Shown here: piece by piece, positions 9,404-17,313 of the stretch
Layout: every line of letters begins with the position of its first letter
Position numbering within the stretch: position 1 is the stretch's first letter
Assembly (NCBI RefSeq): GCF_001269885.1
Contig: NZ_LHVH01000024.1
Location: 645,161-709,160, forward strand
Reading direction: 5' to 3'
Length of the DNA stretch: 64,000 nt
From: Pseudomonas kilonensis
GTDB taxonomy: Bacteria; Pseudomonadota; Gammaproteobacteria; Pseudomonadales; Pseudomonadaceae
The notes under the pieces: model-generated
Told to the model about the DNA's origin: nothing
The model's input: only the letters and a program-made list of their open reading frames with translations
Databases searched by the model: none
Made by a program: the position numbers and the translations under genes

Positions 9404-12400
9404 ATGCCCAAACCCGCTGACCACCTCCCGCCCTTGCCACGCATCCAGGCGCTCGACCCGAAACGGTCCGAGCAAAGCTGGGACAGCGCGCCGCAGTTGT
9501 TGGCCGCCCTGAACGGTGCGCGACTGGGGGCCTGGTCGTGGGACATCGAGACTGGGAAGATCAGTTGGTCCCGGGGCACCCAGGCACTGTTCGGCTTCGA
9601 TCCGCGCCAGCCATTGCCTGCGGATGTGGATTATCTGGACCTGTTGCTGCCCGAAGACCGGGACCGGGCCATGCGCGCCTTTCACGCGGCAGTGGCCGGG
9701 GCGCCGCTGGAACAGGCCATGCACCACCGCATCGTCTGGCCCGATGGCAGCCTGCATTGGCTGGAGATCAGCGGCAGCGTGCTACCCGACAAGCACGGTC
9801 GCCCACGCATGATCGGGGTGATCCGCGAGATCACCCATCAGCGCGAGCGGGAACAGGCGCTGCGCAGCTCGGAAAAACGCTTCGCCACGCTCTTTCACCT
9901 GTGCCCGAACATGGTTTTGCTGACCCGCCAGGAGGACGGGCTGATCAGCGAGGCCAACCAGTATTTCGGAAGCCTGTTCGGCTGGCCGCTGCACGATGTG
10001 ATCGGCCGCACCACCCTGGAACTGGGCTTGTGGGTTGACCCCGGACAACGGGCAAAACTGCTGGAAGCCATCAAGGCCAAGGGCGAACTGGCGAGCATGG
10101 AGGTGGAACTGCGGGCGAGCAATGGCCAGATCCACACCGGCCTACTCAGCGCGCAGAAAGTCGAGCTGGAGGGCCAACCCTACCTGTTGAGCGCCTTTCT
10201 CGACACCACCGAGCGCAAACTCGCCGAACAGGCCCTCAAGGACAGCCAGGAACGCCTGGACCTGGCCCTCGACTCGGCGCAACTGGGCACCTGGGACTGG
10301 CACATTCCCAGCGGCATGCTCTACGGCTCGGCCCGGGCCGCGCAGCTCCATGGCCTGGAGCCCAAGCCGTTCCACGAATCGTTCGATGCGTTTTTCGAAG
10401 GCGTCCCCATGGAAGAGCGCAACAACATGCGCAACGCCTATCGCAGCCTGCGCGAAGGTCCGGCGGGTAATTATCAGTTGACCTACCGCGTGCAACTGCC
10501 GGACGGCAGCTCGCGCTACCTGGAAAGCCGCGCCCGCCTCTACCGCAACGACGACGGCAGCCCCTTGCGCATGGCCGGCACCTTGCTCGACATCACCGAC
10601 CAAGTGGAGCGCGAACAGAGCCTGGCCGCCTCGGAAGAAAAATTCGCCACGCTGTTCCAGGTCAGCCCCGACCCGATCTGCGTCACCCACCTGGACAGCG
10701 GCCGGTTCCTGGAGATCAACTCCAGTTTCACTCAGACCTTCGGCTGGACCACCAGCGACGTAATCGGCCTCGACGCTGACGAAATCGGCCTCTGGGACGC
10801 CTCGGGCAGCAGCCTGCAACGCATCGAACGGGTGATCCGCGAACAATCACTGAACAATGTCGCCATCGTCGTTCACCATAAGAACGGCCAGCCGCTGACC
10901 TGTGTGATTTCCAGCCGGCAAATCAACGTCGGCAACCAGCCCTGCATCGTCACGACCTTGCGCGACATCACCCAGCAACAACGCTCCGAAGCCGCCCTCA
11001 AGGCCAGCGAAGAGAAATTCGCCAAGGCGTTTCATTCCAGCCCCGACGCCATCACCATCACCGAACTCGAAAGCGGTCGCTACCTTGAGGTCAACGACGG
11101 CTTCTGCCGGCTGACCGGCTACCGCGCCGACGAAGTGATCGGGCACACGGTCTACGAAGTGGGGATCTGGGCCGAAGAAAAACAGCGAGCCGCCTTGCTG
11201 GCCGAGCTGAAACTCAAGGGCCGCGTAGTCCACCAGGAGATGCTCGGGCGCAATAAACAGGGGGAAATCCTGACGGTGGAGGTCTCGGTCGAGCCCATCA
11301 CCCTCAATGAAACGGCGTGCCTGCTGCTGACCGCCCGGGACGTAAGCCTGTTGCGCAATGCCGAAGCCCAGATCCGCCACCTGGCCTACCACGACTCGCT
11401 GACCAACCTGCCCAACCGCGCCTTGCTGATGGACCGGCTGAGCCAGCAGATCGCCCTGCTCAAGCGCCACAACTTGCGCGGCGCCCTGCTGTTTCTCGAC
11501 CTGGACCACTTCAAGCACATCAACGACTCCCTCGGTCACCCGGTGGGCGACACCGTGCTGAAGATCATCACCGCGCGCCTCGAAGCCAGCGTGCGCCTGG
11601 AAGACACCGTAGCGCGGCTGGGTGGCGACGAATTCGTGGTGCTGCTCAGCGGCCTGGAAGGCTCGCGCAACGAAGTCAGCGAGCAAGTGCGGACCCTGGC
11701 CGACACCCTGCGCGAACTGCTTTCGGAGCCGATGTTTCTCGATGGCCAGCGCCTGCAGGTCACGCCGAGCATCGGTATCGCGCTGATTCCCGACCACGGT
11801 TCCACGCCCACCGATTTGCTCAAGCGCGCCGACATTGCGCTGTACCGCGCCAAGGACTCAGGGCGCAACACCTCGCAGATGTTTCACACCACCATGCAAA
11901 AAGCCGCCAGCGAACGGCTGCGCATGGAGACCGACCTGCGCCTGGCCCTGGCCCGTGGCGAGTTCAGCGTGCATTTCCAGCCTCAGGTCGATGCCCGGGA
12001 CAACCGCATCATCGGCGCCGAAGCCCTGGTGCGCTGGCATCACCCGGACCTGGGCGCCCAATCGCCCAACGAATTCATCAAAGTGCTGGAGGACAGTGGC
12101 CTGATCCTGGAAGTCGGGACCTGGATCCTCGATGAAGCTTGCGACGGCTTCAAGCAACTGATCGCCAAGGGCAAGATCGACCCCCAGCGATTCAGCCTGT
12201 GCGTGAACATCAGCCCACGGCAATTTCGCCAGAGCGACTTTGTCGAACGCATCGAAAACAGTCTCCTCTCTCACGGCCTGCCCTTCTCCCTGCTGAAACT
12301 GGAGATCACCGAAGGCATCGTGATCCAGAACCTGGACGACACCATCGCCAAGATGCGCCGGCTCAAGAAGCTGGGGGTGAGCTTTGCCATGGATGATTTC

Positions 12401-12682
12401 GGCACCGGTTATTCGTCGCTGACCTACCTCAAGCGCCTGCCGGTGGACACGCTGAAAATCGACCAGTCATTCGTGCGCGACGCCACCAGCGACCCCAACG
12501 ACGCCGAAATCATCCGCGCCATCGTCGCCATGGCTCGTAGCCTCAACCTGATCATGATTGCCGAAGGCGTGGAGACCCTGGAGCAATTGCAGTTCCTGCA
12601 AGGGCTTGATTGCCATCTGTACCAGGGTTATTTGCATAGCCGGCCGTTGCCGCTGGAGGCGTTTGAGCGGTTGTTGCCCTAG
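9404..12682 (+). CDS. Multi-PAS GGDEF-EAL cyclic-di-GMP protein
   Basis: This 1092-residue protein has about five tandem PAS/PAC modules (roughly residues 30-150, 160-275, 285-405, 415-535 and 540-660), then GGDEF and EAL domains. The diguanylate cyclase motif is intact (ARLGGDEFVVLL, near residue 739). So is the phosphodiesterase motif (GAEALVRWHHP, near 871), with downstream residues DDFGTGYSSL and EGVET. Both synthesis and breakdown of c-di-GMP are therefore possible. No signal peptide or membrane helix is seen, so it is probably cytoplasmic. It is single-gene, downstream of and co-directional with lysR. The sensed signal is unknown. Confidence 0.93.
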   Translation: MPKPADHLPPLPRIQALDPKRSEQSWDSAPQLLAALNGARLGAWSWDIETGKISWSRGTQALFGFDPRQPLPADVDYLDLLLPEDRDRAMRAFHAAVAGAPLEQAMHHRIVWPDGSLHWLEISGSVLPDKHGRPRMIGVIREITHQREREQALRSSEKRFATLFHLCPNMVLLTRQEDGLISEANQYFGSLFGWPLHDVIGRTTLELGLWVDPGQRAKLLEAIKAKGELASMEVELRASNGQIHTGLLSAQKVELEGQPYLLSAFLDTTERKLAEQALKDSQERLDLALDSAQLGTWDWHIPSGMLYGSARAAQLHGLEPKPFHESFDAFFEGVPMEERNNMRNAYRSLREGPAGNYQLTYRVQLPDGSSRYLESRARLYRNDDGSPLRMAGTLLDITDQVEREQSLAASEEKFATLFQVSPDPICVTHLDSGRFLEINSSFTQTFGWTTSDVIGLDADEIGLWDASGSSLQRIERVIREQSLNNVAIVVHHKNGQPLTCVISSRQINVGNQPCIVTTLRDITQQQRSEAALKASEEKFAKAFHSSPDAITITELESGRYLEVNDGFCRLTGYRADEVIGHTVYEVGIWAEEKQRAALLAELKLKGRVVHQEMLGRNKQGEILTVEVSVEPITLNETACLLLTARDVSLLRNAEAQIRHLAYHDSLTNLPNRALLMDRLSQQIALLKRHNLRGALLFLDLDHFKHINDSLGHPVGDTVLKIITARLEASVRLEDTVARLGGDEFVVLLSGLEGSRNEVSEQVRTLADTLRELLSEPMFLDGQRLQVTPSIGIALIPDHGSTPTDLLKRADIALYRAKDSGRNTSQMFHTTMQKAASERLRMETDLRLALARGEFSVHFQPQVDARDNRIIGAEALVRWHHPDLGAQSPNEFIKVLEDSGLILEVGTWILDEACDGFKQLIAKGKIDPQRFSLCVNISPRQFRQSDFVERIENSLLSHGLPFSLLKLEITEGIVIQNLDDTIAKMRRLKKLGVSFAMDDFGTGYSSLTYLKRLPVDTLKIDQSFVRDATSDPNDAEIIRAIVAMARSLNLIMIAEGVETLEQLQFLQGLDCHLYQGYLHSRPLPLEAFERLLP

Positions 12683-12725
12683 CCTGTGCAGCTAGGCACG
12701 AGGCTTTTGTGGCGAGGGGGGTTTA

Positions 12726-12814
12726 TGTGGGAGCAAAGCTTGCTCGCGACTGCAGGTGACTCGGTTTCTGAAGGACCGCATCGCTTTTATCGCGGGCAAG
12801 CCTTGCTCCCACAG
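12726..12814. repeat. REPIN, mixed AAGCTTGCTCGCG / GGCTTGCCCGCG arms
   Basis: The left arm reads GGGAGCAAAGCTTGCTCGCG and the right arm is the complement of the GCAAGGCTTGCCCGCG type. The two arms therefore belong to different variants. It lies between two convergent genes. Confidence 0.88.
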
Positions 12815-12854
12815 TCCCCTCGCCACATAAATCTTCCACTGATATCCAAAAAAT

Positions 12855-12890
12855 GAAAAAGGGCGCCATTTGGCGCCCTTCTTCATTTGC
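12855..12890 (-). terminator. Terminator of ibpA, possibly bidirectional
   Basis: A perfect GGGCGCCA/TGGCGCCC hairpin is flanked by A-rich sequence on the left and T-rich on the right. It starts 7 bases past the ibpA stop and could also stop the convergent c-di-GMP gene. Confidence 0.88.
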
Positions 12891-12896
12891 GCTGCA

Positions 12897-13349
12897 TCAG
12901 TTTTGCAGCGCGGGTTGTTGCTGCGCTCCGTTGATCGGGATGCGCTTGGCCTTGGCCTCTTCCGGGATCACCCGCAGCAGGTCGATGCTCAACAGACCGT
13001 TGCTCAGGCCGGCGGATTTGATCTCGATATGATCGGCCAACCGGAAGGACAGCTTGAACGCACGCTGGGCGATGCCCTGGTGCAGGTAAGTGACGCTGTC
13101 GTTACTGGCTTCACGTTTGCCGCCACTGATGGTCAGCACACCTTTTTCCACTTGCAGGTCCAGGTCTTCTTCCTGGAACCCGGCGGTGGCGACCACAATG
13201 CGGTACTCGTCATCACCATGTTTTTCCACGTTGTAGGGTGGATAGCTGCTACCCGGTTCGTTGCGCAGGGCGGTTTCGAACAAGTCGTTGAAACGATCGA
13301 AACCTACCGAGGAACGGAACAGCGGGGCCAGCGAAAATGCAGTACTCAT
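12897..13349 (-). CDS. ibpA: Small heat-shock protein IbpA (Hsp20 family)
   Basis: IbpA is an ATP-independent holdase that binds unfolding proteins in the cytoplasm and passes them to DnaK/ClpB. The 150-residue protein has the usual N-terminus (MSTAFSLAPLFRSSVGFDRFNDLF), an alpha-crystallin domain near residues 35-130 (YNVEKHGDDEYRIVVATAGF, then AFKLSFRLADHIEI and NGLLSIDL) and a C-terminal IPI anchor (RIPING). Its leader has both a sigma-32-like promoter and a ROSE-like hairpin over the ribosome site, so induction by heat at both levels is expected. Confidence 0.95.
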   Translation of the reverse strand: MSTAFSLAPLFRSSVGFDRFNDLFETALRNEPGSSYPPYNVEKHGDDEYRIVVATAGFQEEDLDLQVEKGVLTISGGKREASNDSVTYLHQGIAQRAFKLSFRLADHIEIKSAGLSNGLLSIDLLRVIPEEAKAKRIPINGAQQQPALQN

Positions 13350-13414
13350 GATTCAAATCTCCTGAAAAAATCAGCAAGTTTTTTTGTCTCCGCGACCCGA
13401 ATTCGGCATCGCGT
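13350..13414 (-). promoter_or_regulatory. ROSE-type RNA thermometer in the ibpA 5' UTR
   Basis: In the mRNA sense, TTGCTGA is followed by a T-run and then TCAGGAG, ending 9 bases before ATG. CTGA pairs with TCAG. Extending the helix opposes G to G and then pairs U with A and U with G, so that UUGCU faces AGGAG. A UUGCU strand closing on the Shine-Dalgarno with a G-G pair is the hallmark of ROSE elements known upstream of ibpA genes. The core hairpin is 13359-13377. Confidence 0.75.
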
Positions 13415-13420
13415 AATCCC

Positions 13421-13449
13421 TATCTAGGGACCGCCAAAAACTTTTCAAG
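13421..13449 (-). promoter_or_regulatory. Sigma-32-like heat-shock promoter of ibpA
   Basis: Minus-strand CTTGAAA (13443-13449) is the sigma-32 -35 consensus. After 14 bases comes CCTAGATA (13421-13428), similar to the CCCCATnT -10. Transcription would begin near 13414 and yield a leader of about 65 bases. Confidence 0.65.
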
Positions 13450-13468
13450 AGCTTTTTCTGAAATTTTT

Positions 13469-14428
13469 TCAGGCCGCTTCGGTGCGCTGCACACCCAGCA
13501 AATGGCCCACCGCGTCCAGGTCGGTTTCCCGGCGCAAAGCGGTAAACAGCGCCACCGCTTCGGGGTAATTGCGGGTCAGCATCGCCAGCCATTGCTTCAA
13601 CCGGCCTGGAGCCTGGCGTGGTGTCAGTTGCTCGACCACCTGCACCCAGAAGTCCTGGAGCATCGGCTGCAGCTCGGCCCAGGACATCTCGACCACCTCC
13701 TCACCGGCCCGGGCGGCGGCGATCTGCCGGGCCAGATCAGGGCGGGAAACGAGACCGCGACCGAGCATGATGTCTTCGACACCGCTGATTTCGCGGCAAC
13801 GGCGCCAATCCTCAACGCTCCAGATATCGCCATTGGCGAACACCGGCACCTTGACCACTTCCTGCACCCGGGGAATCCACTCCCAGTGGGCAGGAGGCTT
13901 GTAGCCATCGACCTTGGTCCGCGCATGCACCACGATGTGCGCCGCACCGCCTTCGGCCAGTGCCGTGGCACACACCAGCGCACCGTCCGGGCTATCGAAA
14001 CCCAGGCGCATCTTGGCGGTGACCGGAATGTGCTTTGGCACCGCACGACGCACGTGCTCGACGATTTCGTTGAGCAGTTCCGGCTCCTTGAGCAACACCG
14101 CCCCGCCCCGGGATTTGTTCACGGTCTTGGCCGGGCAACCGAAGTTCAAGTCGACAACCTCCGAGCCCAACTCGCACGCCAACGCCGCGTTTTCCGCCAG
14201 GCACACCGGATCGGAACCGAGCAACTGCACCCGCAACGGCACACCGGCAGCCGTCTGGGCACCGGTCAGCAGTTCAGGGGCGAGCTTATGGAAATAGGCC
14301 GGCGTGAGCAGACGGTCGTTGACACGGATGAACTCGGTGACACACCAGTCGATCCCGCCAACACGGGTCAGGACATCCCGCAGGATGTTGTCGACCAACC
14401 CCTCCATGGGCGCCAGGGCAATTTGCAT
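13469..14428 (-). CDS. dusC: tRNA-dihydrouridine(16) synthase DusC
   Basis: DusC reduces uridine 16 of tRNA to dihydrouridine using FMN and NADPH. The 319-residue protein starts MQIALAPMEGLVDNILRDVLT. The flavin-binding start APMEG, the catalytic cysteine motif NFGCPAKTVNKSRGGA and the phosphate-binding FANGDIWS region are all present. WCVTEFIRV favours the DusC subgroup over DusA/DusB. Length agrees with DusC. It lies 20 bases upstream of the ibpA promoter region, on the same strand. Confidence 0.93.
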   Translation of the reverse strand: MQIALAPMEGLVDNILRDVLTRVGGIDWCVTEFIRVNDRLLTPAYFHKLAPELLTGAQTAAGVPLRVQLLGSDPVCLAENAALACELGSEVVDLNFGCPAKTVNKSRGGAVLLKEPELLNEIVEHVRRAVPKHIPVTAKMRLGFDSPDGALVCATALAEGGAAHIVVHARTKVDGYKPPAHWEWIPRVQEVVKVPVFANGDIWSVEDWRRCREISGVEDIMLGRGLVSRPDLARQIAAARAGEEVVEMSWAELQPMLQDFWVQVVEQLTPRQAPGRLKQWLAMLTRNYPEAVALFTALRRETDLDAVGHLLGVQRTEAA

Positions 14429-14507
14429 GGAAACACACACTCAAACGAAAAAACGTGCGGCAGTTTACCGGATTTTGCCCACAACATCGGAATTCACCAG
14501 CAATCCC

Positions 14508-14531
14508 TGTGGGAGCGAGCTTGCTCGCGAT
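14508..14531. repeat. Single REP arm, GCGAGC class
   Basis: One unpaired copy reading GGGAGCGAGCTTGCTCGCG between dusC and the thioesterase gene. Confidence 0.8.
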
Positions 14532-14540
14532 TACGGTGGA

Positions 14541-14990
14541 TCAGTCGATGAGGATGCCGGATGGCTTCAGCGCGGGACCATAACCTTCGATGAATTCCGG
14601 CGGCATGCGCTTGGGCCTGCCGGTGGACAATTCGATGCAGACGAAGGTGGTCTGGGCCCGCAGCAGCGTGGTGTTGTCGCTGGGACGGACCAGTTGGAAA
14701 TGCCGGGTCATTTTCAGGCGCTGGTCCCAGTCGACGATCCAGGTCGCCAATTGCAGCTCATCGCCTTCATAGGCGGCCGCCAGGTAATCGATTTCATGCC
14801 GTACCACTGCCATGGCCCGGTCGAGGCGCCGGTATTCCACCAGATCCAGGCCCAGGCGCTGGGAATGGCGCCAGGCGCAGCGCTCGAGCCAGGTAACGTA
14901 CACCGCGTTGTTGGCGTGCCCCAGCCCGTCGATGTCTTCGGCATTGACCTGAAGATCAATAATGAACGGTGTTGCGCGATCCCAGCCCAT
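14541..14990 (-). CDS. Acyl-CoA thioesterase, 4HBT hot-dog fold (YbgC-like)
   Basis: The 149-residue protein starts MGWDRATPFIIDLQVNAEDID with GGAGAGG just upstream; the longer frame is rejected because it runs into a REP arm. The hot-dog thioesterase signature DIDGLGHANNAVYVTWLE is near residues 17-34, with the conserved Asp that activates water. Such enzymes hydrolyse short or medium acyl-CoA thioesters in the cytoplasm. The substrate is not determined from sequence. It stands alone between REP arms, with the hydrolase gene upstream on the same strand. Confidence 0.88.
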   Translation of the reverse strand: MGWDRATPFIIDLQVNAEDIDGLGHANNAVYVTWLERCAWRHSQRLGLDLVEYRRLDRAMAVVRHEIDYLAAAYEGDELQLATWIVDWDQRLKMTRHFQLVRPSDNTTLLRAQTTFVCIELSTGRPKRMPPEFIEGYGPALKPSGILID

Positions 14991-15047
14991 GCCCCTCTCC
15001 TGGTCGAATTTGGATCGGGGCAGTGTAACGGATCCTAGCTCGACCGC

Positions 15048-15075
15048 CATCGCGGGCAAGCCTTGCTCCCACAGT
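15048..15075. repeat. Single REP arm, GGCTTGCCCGCG class
   Basis: One unpaired copy that abuts the stop codon of the hydrolase gene at 15076. Confidence 0.8.
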
Positions 15076-15909
15076 TCAAGCCGATTGCCGCGCCTGCAGG
15101 CTGCGACCGGCCAGCAGTGATAACACCCCATCAATGACACGAGGATCGGCCAGCACCCGCTGATGCCCGCCCTGTGGCAGTCGCAGCAAACGACTGTCGA
15201 ACCAGGCTTCATGGATCAACTGCGACTCCTTGACTGAAACCGACGCGTCGTCCTCGGCATGGACGATCAACCCCGGCACGTCCAGTTGGTAATGCGCGAC
15301 GTCCATCTTCGAAGCGGGCATGCCCACATCGCTTTCCACCTGGCGAATGAACGCCGAACGCGCCTTGGGCGGCAGGCCCATCATCCGGGAGAAACCGCGC
15401 AGCACCCCCAGAATGCGGGCGGGTGCGGCGATGCTGACCAGCGTCTCGGTACGCAACCCCAACTGGACGGCCAACAGGGCACTGGCGCCGCCCATGGAAT
15501 GCCCGATCACGGCCTGCAACGGCGGCAGCTCAGCGGCGGCTTCGAGCATGGCCCTGGCAAACAACAGGACATTCGCCTCGCGACCCGGTGAGCGACCATG
15601 GGCTGGACCGTCCAGCGCCACCACCGTGTAACCGGCGTCCACCAGGGCCGTGATCAGCGCCGCGAACTGCGTCGGCCGCCCTTCCCAGCCATGCATCAGC
15701 AAGACTGCCGGGCCTTTGCCCCAGCGCAAGGCCGAGAGACCGAAGCGCAAGGTGATACGTTCGGACGAGGCCAGCAGCGGCAGTTCCCAATCCCGCGGTG
15801 GCAAGTTGCGCGGGCGCATGAACAGCGAACGCATCTGTTTGGCCACCAGGCGCGGAGCCACCCAACCCAGCGTGCCATTGACGCTACGAATCCAGCTCAA
15901 CCTGTTCAT
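15076..15909 (-). CDS. Alpha/beta hydrolase
   Basis: This 277-residue alpha/beta hydrolase has an oxyanion-site HGWEGRPTQF near residue 72, the nucleophile elbow GHSMGG near residue 138, an acid in AEDDASV and the catalytic His in QGGHQRVL. The N-terminal 40 residues are basic and not clearly a signal peptide. A GGAGATGA site precedes the ATG. It starts 28 bases after the stop of a TetR regulator on the same strand, so the two form a likely autoregulated operon. The substrate is unknown. Confidence 0.88.
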   Translation of the reverse strand: MNRLSWIRSVNGTLGWVAPRLVAKQMRSLFMRPRNLPPRDWELPLLASSERITLRFGLSALRWGKGPAVLLMHGWEGRPTQFAALITALVDAGYTVVALDGPAHGRSPGREANVLLFARAMLEAAAELPPLQAVIGHSMGGASALLAVQLGLRTETLVSIAAPARILGVLRGFSRMMGLPPKARSAFIRQVESDVGMPASKMDVAHYQLDVPGLIVHAEDDASVSVKESQLIHEAWFDSRLLRLPQGGHQRVLADPRVIDGVLSLLAGRSLQARQSA

Positions 15910-15937
15910 CGCTCATCTCCAGGGCTTGCGCCTTAGC

Positions 15938-16477
15938 TCATCGCACCGCCGACTTGGCGGCGCGCAGCAAACGATCCGATAACTCTCCAGGGCCCAAGGC
16001 TCGTGCCAGGGCCAAGCCGCCCACCATCAAGGCGATATCGGCCAGGGCCTTGTCGGCGTCCTCCGGGCTGGCCGCCAATTGCGCGACCATCAACTCGATA
16101 TGCTCATTGAGCACTTCACGAAACGCATCCGGCAGCCGGCCGAGCTCGCCGACCGACGCAGGGATCGGGCAGGCGTGTTCGGTGGAGTCACGGTGCTTGC
16201 GGGACAGATAGAACGCCGCCACCAGAGCGCGCCGCTCTTCGCCTGTCAGCTCGCCATCCATGTCGGCGATCAGGCCGCGGCGCCGATTGAGCAATTGCTT
16301 GAATGCCTCCAGCATCAAGGCATCCTTGCTTTCGAAATGGGCATAAAAACCGCCCACCGTCAGCCCGGCCGCGCCCATCACCTCGCCCACGCTCGGCTCA
16401 GCCGGCCCACGCTGGATCAGCGCATCGCTGGCGGCCTTGAGAATGCGTTCACGGGTTTGTGCCTTTTTATCGCTCAT
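15938..16477 (-). CDS. TetR-family regulator
   Basis: The 179-residue protein has an N-terminal TetR helix-turn-helix (RERILKAASDALIQRGPAEPSVGEVMGAAGLTVGGFYAHFESKDALMLEAF) and a TetR_C-type ligand domain. It precedes an alpha/beta hydrolase with a short gap and most likely represses that two-gene operon until a ligand binds. An AT-rich palindrome just upstream is a candidate operator. Confidence 0.9.
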   Translation of the reverse strand: MSDKKAQTRERILKAASDALIQRGPAEPSVGEVMGAAGLTVGGFYAHFESKDALMLEAFKQLLNRRRGLIADMDGELTGEERRALVAAFYLSRKHRDSTEHACPIPASVGELGRLPDAFREVLNEHIELMVAQLAASPEDADKALADIALMVGGLALARALGPGELSDRLLRAAKSAVR

Positions 16478-16504
16478 CGTCGCCTCCGAATATTACGATT
16501 GAAA

Positions 16505-16520
16505 TATTATTCCTATAATA
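16505..16520. promoter_or_regulatory. Candidate TetR operator / promoter
   Basis: TATTAT and ATAATA form an inverted repeat around TCCT, 27 bases upstream of the tetR start. An AT-rich -10 could produce the same pattern. Confidence 0.35.
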
Positions 16521-16596
16521 ATTTTCCGCAAGCGGAAATTTTGACCGCTGGTCAGAAGACTTTTTCAAGGATAGGGAATTGGCCGAACGCCAGACA

Positions 16597-16630
16597 AACA
16601 AAAGGGTCATTCAAGAATTGAATGACCCTT
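16597..16630 (-). terminator. Terminator of the tRNA cluster
   Basis: Minus-strand GGGTCATTCAA pairs perfectly with TTGAATGACCC across a 3-base loop and is followed by TTTTGTTTG. It lies 27 bases downstream of the last tRNA-Glu. Confidence 0.9.
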
Positions 16631-16656
16631 ATAAAATCCCGCAGAGCGGGTAATCG

Positions 16657-16732
16657 TGGCGTCCCCTAGGGGACTCGAACCCCTGTTACCGCCGTGAAAG
16701 GGCGGTGTCCTAGGCCACTAGACGAAGGGGAC
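16657..16732 (-). tRNA. tRNA-Glu (TTC), copy 1
   Basis: A 76-base cloverleaf with encoded CCA. The acceptor GTCCCCT pairs with AGGGGAC, the anticodon loop is CTTTCAC with anticodon TTC, and the T-loop is GGTTCGAATCC. Confidence 0.98.
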
Positions 16733-16807
16733 ACAAACCTTCTGACTTGATCAGCGCTGAGAACTGATCGATTCAAGGACGGTGTGGCCAGACCTTGAAC
16801 CTGTAAT

Positions 16808-16883
<76 letters not shown>

Positions 16884-16936
16884 AGGTTTTTCGCCTCGCG
16901 GCGGAGCGACATCTTGCAACATCGCTTCTGTAAAAC

Positions 16937-17012
16937 TGGCGTCCCCTAGGGGACTCGAACCCCTGTTACCGCCGTGAAAGGGCGGTGTCCTAGGCCACTA
17001 GACGAAGGGGAC
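16937..17012 (-). tRNA. tRNA-Glu (TTC), copy 2
   Basis: Identical in sequence to the tRNA-Glu at 16657-16732, in the same orientation. Confidence 0.98.
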
Positions 17013-17091
17013 GCAAACCCTTCTGTACAACTGATCAACGCTGAGTGTTGATCGCTTCAAGACCGGTGTGGCCAGGCCTTGAAGTGTAAAT

Positions 17092-17167
<76 letters not shown>

Positions 17168-17188
17168 TCATCGCTGAGGACGGGGCGA

Positions 17189-17217
17189 ATCTTAAGGGCG
17201 TATCGGAGGGCTGTCAA
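17189..17217 (-). promoter_or_regulatory. Sigma-70 promoter of the tRNA-Ala/Glu operon
   Basis: Minus-strand TTGACA (17212-17217), a 17-base spacer and TAAGAT (17189-17194) form a near-consensus promoter. It is followed by a GC-rich discriminator (TCGCCCCG), as expected for stringently controlled stable RNA genes. Confidence 0.85.
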
Positions 17218-17274
17218 ATTTATTTTCAACAAATTTGAAAATTTTTTGCCGGGATAACAATCACTTACCGACAA

Positions 17275-17292
17275 ACCCCGGAAAACCGGGGT
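17275..17292 (-). terminator. Possible terminator of gltX
   Basis: An ACCCCGG/CCGGGGT hairpin with a TTTT loop lies 22 bases past the gltX stop. The following T-run is short (TTTGT), so it may be weak. Confidence 0.5.
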
Positions 17293-17313
17293 ATGTCCTG
17301 CCTCATTGAACGC

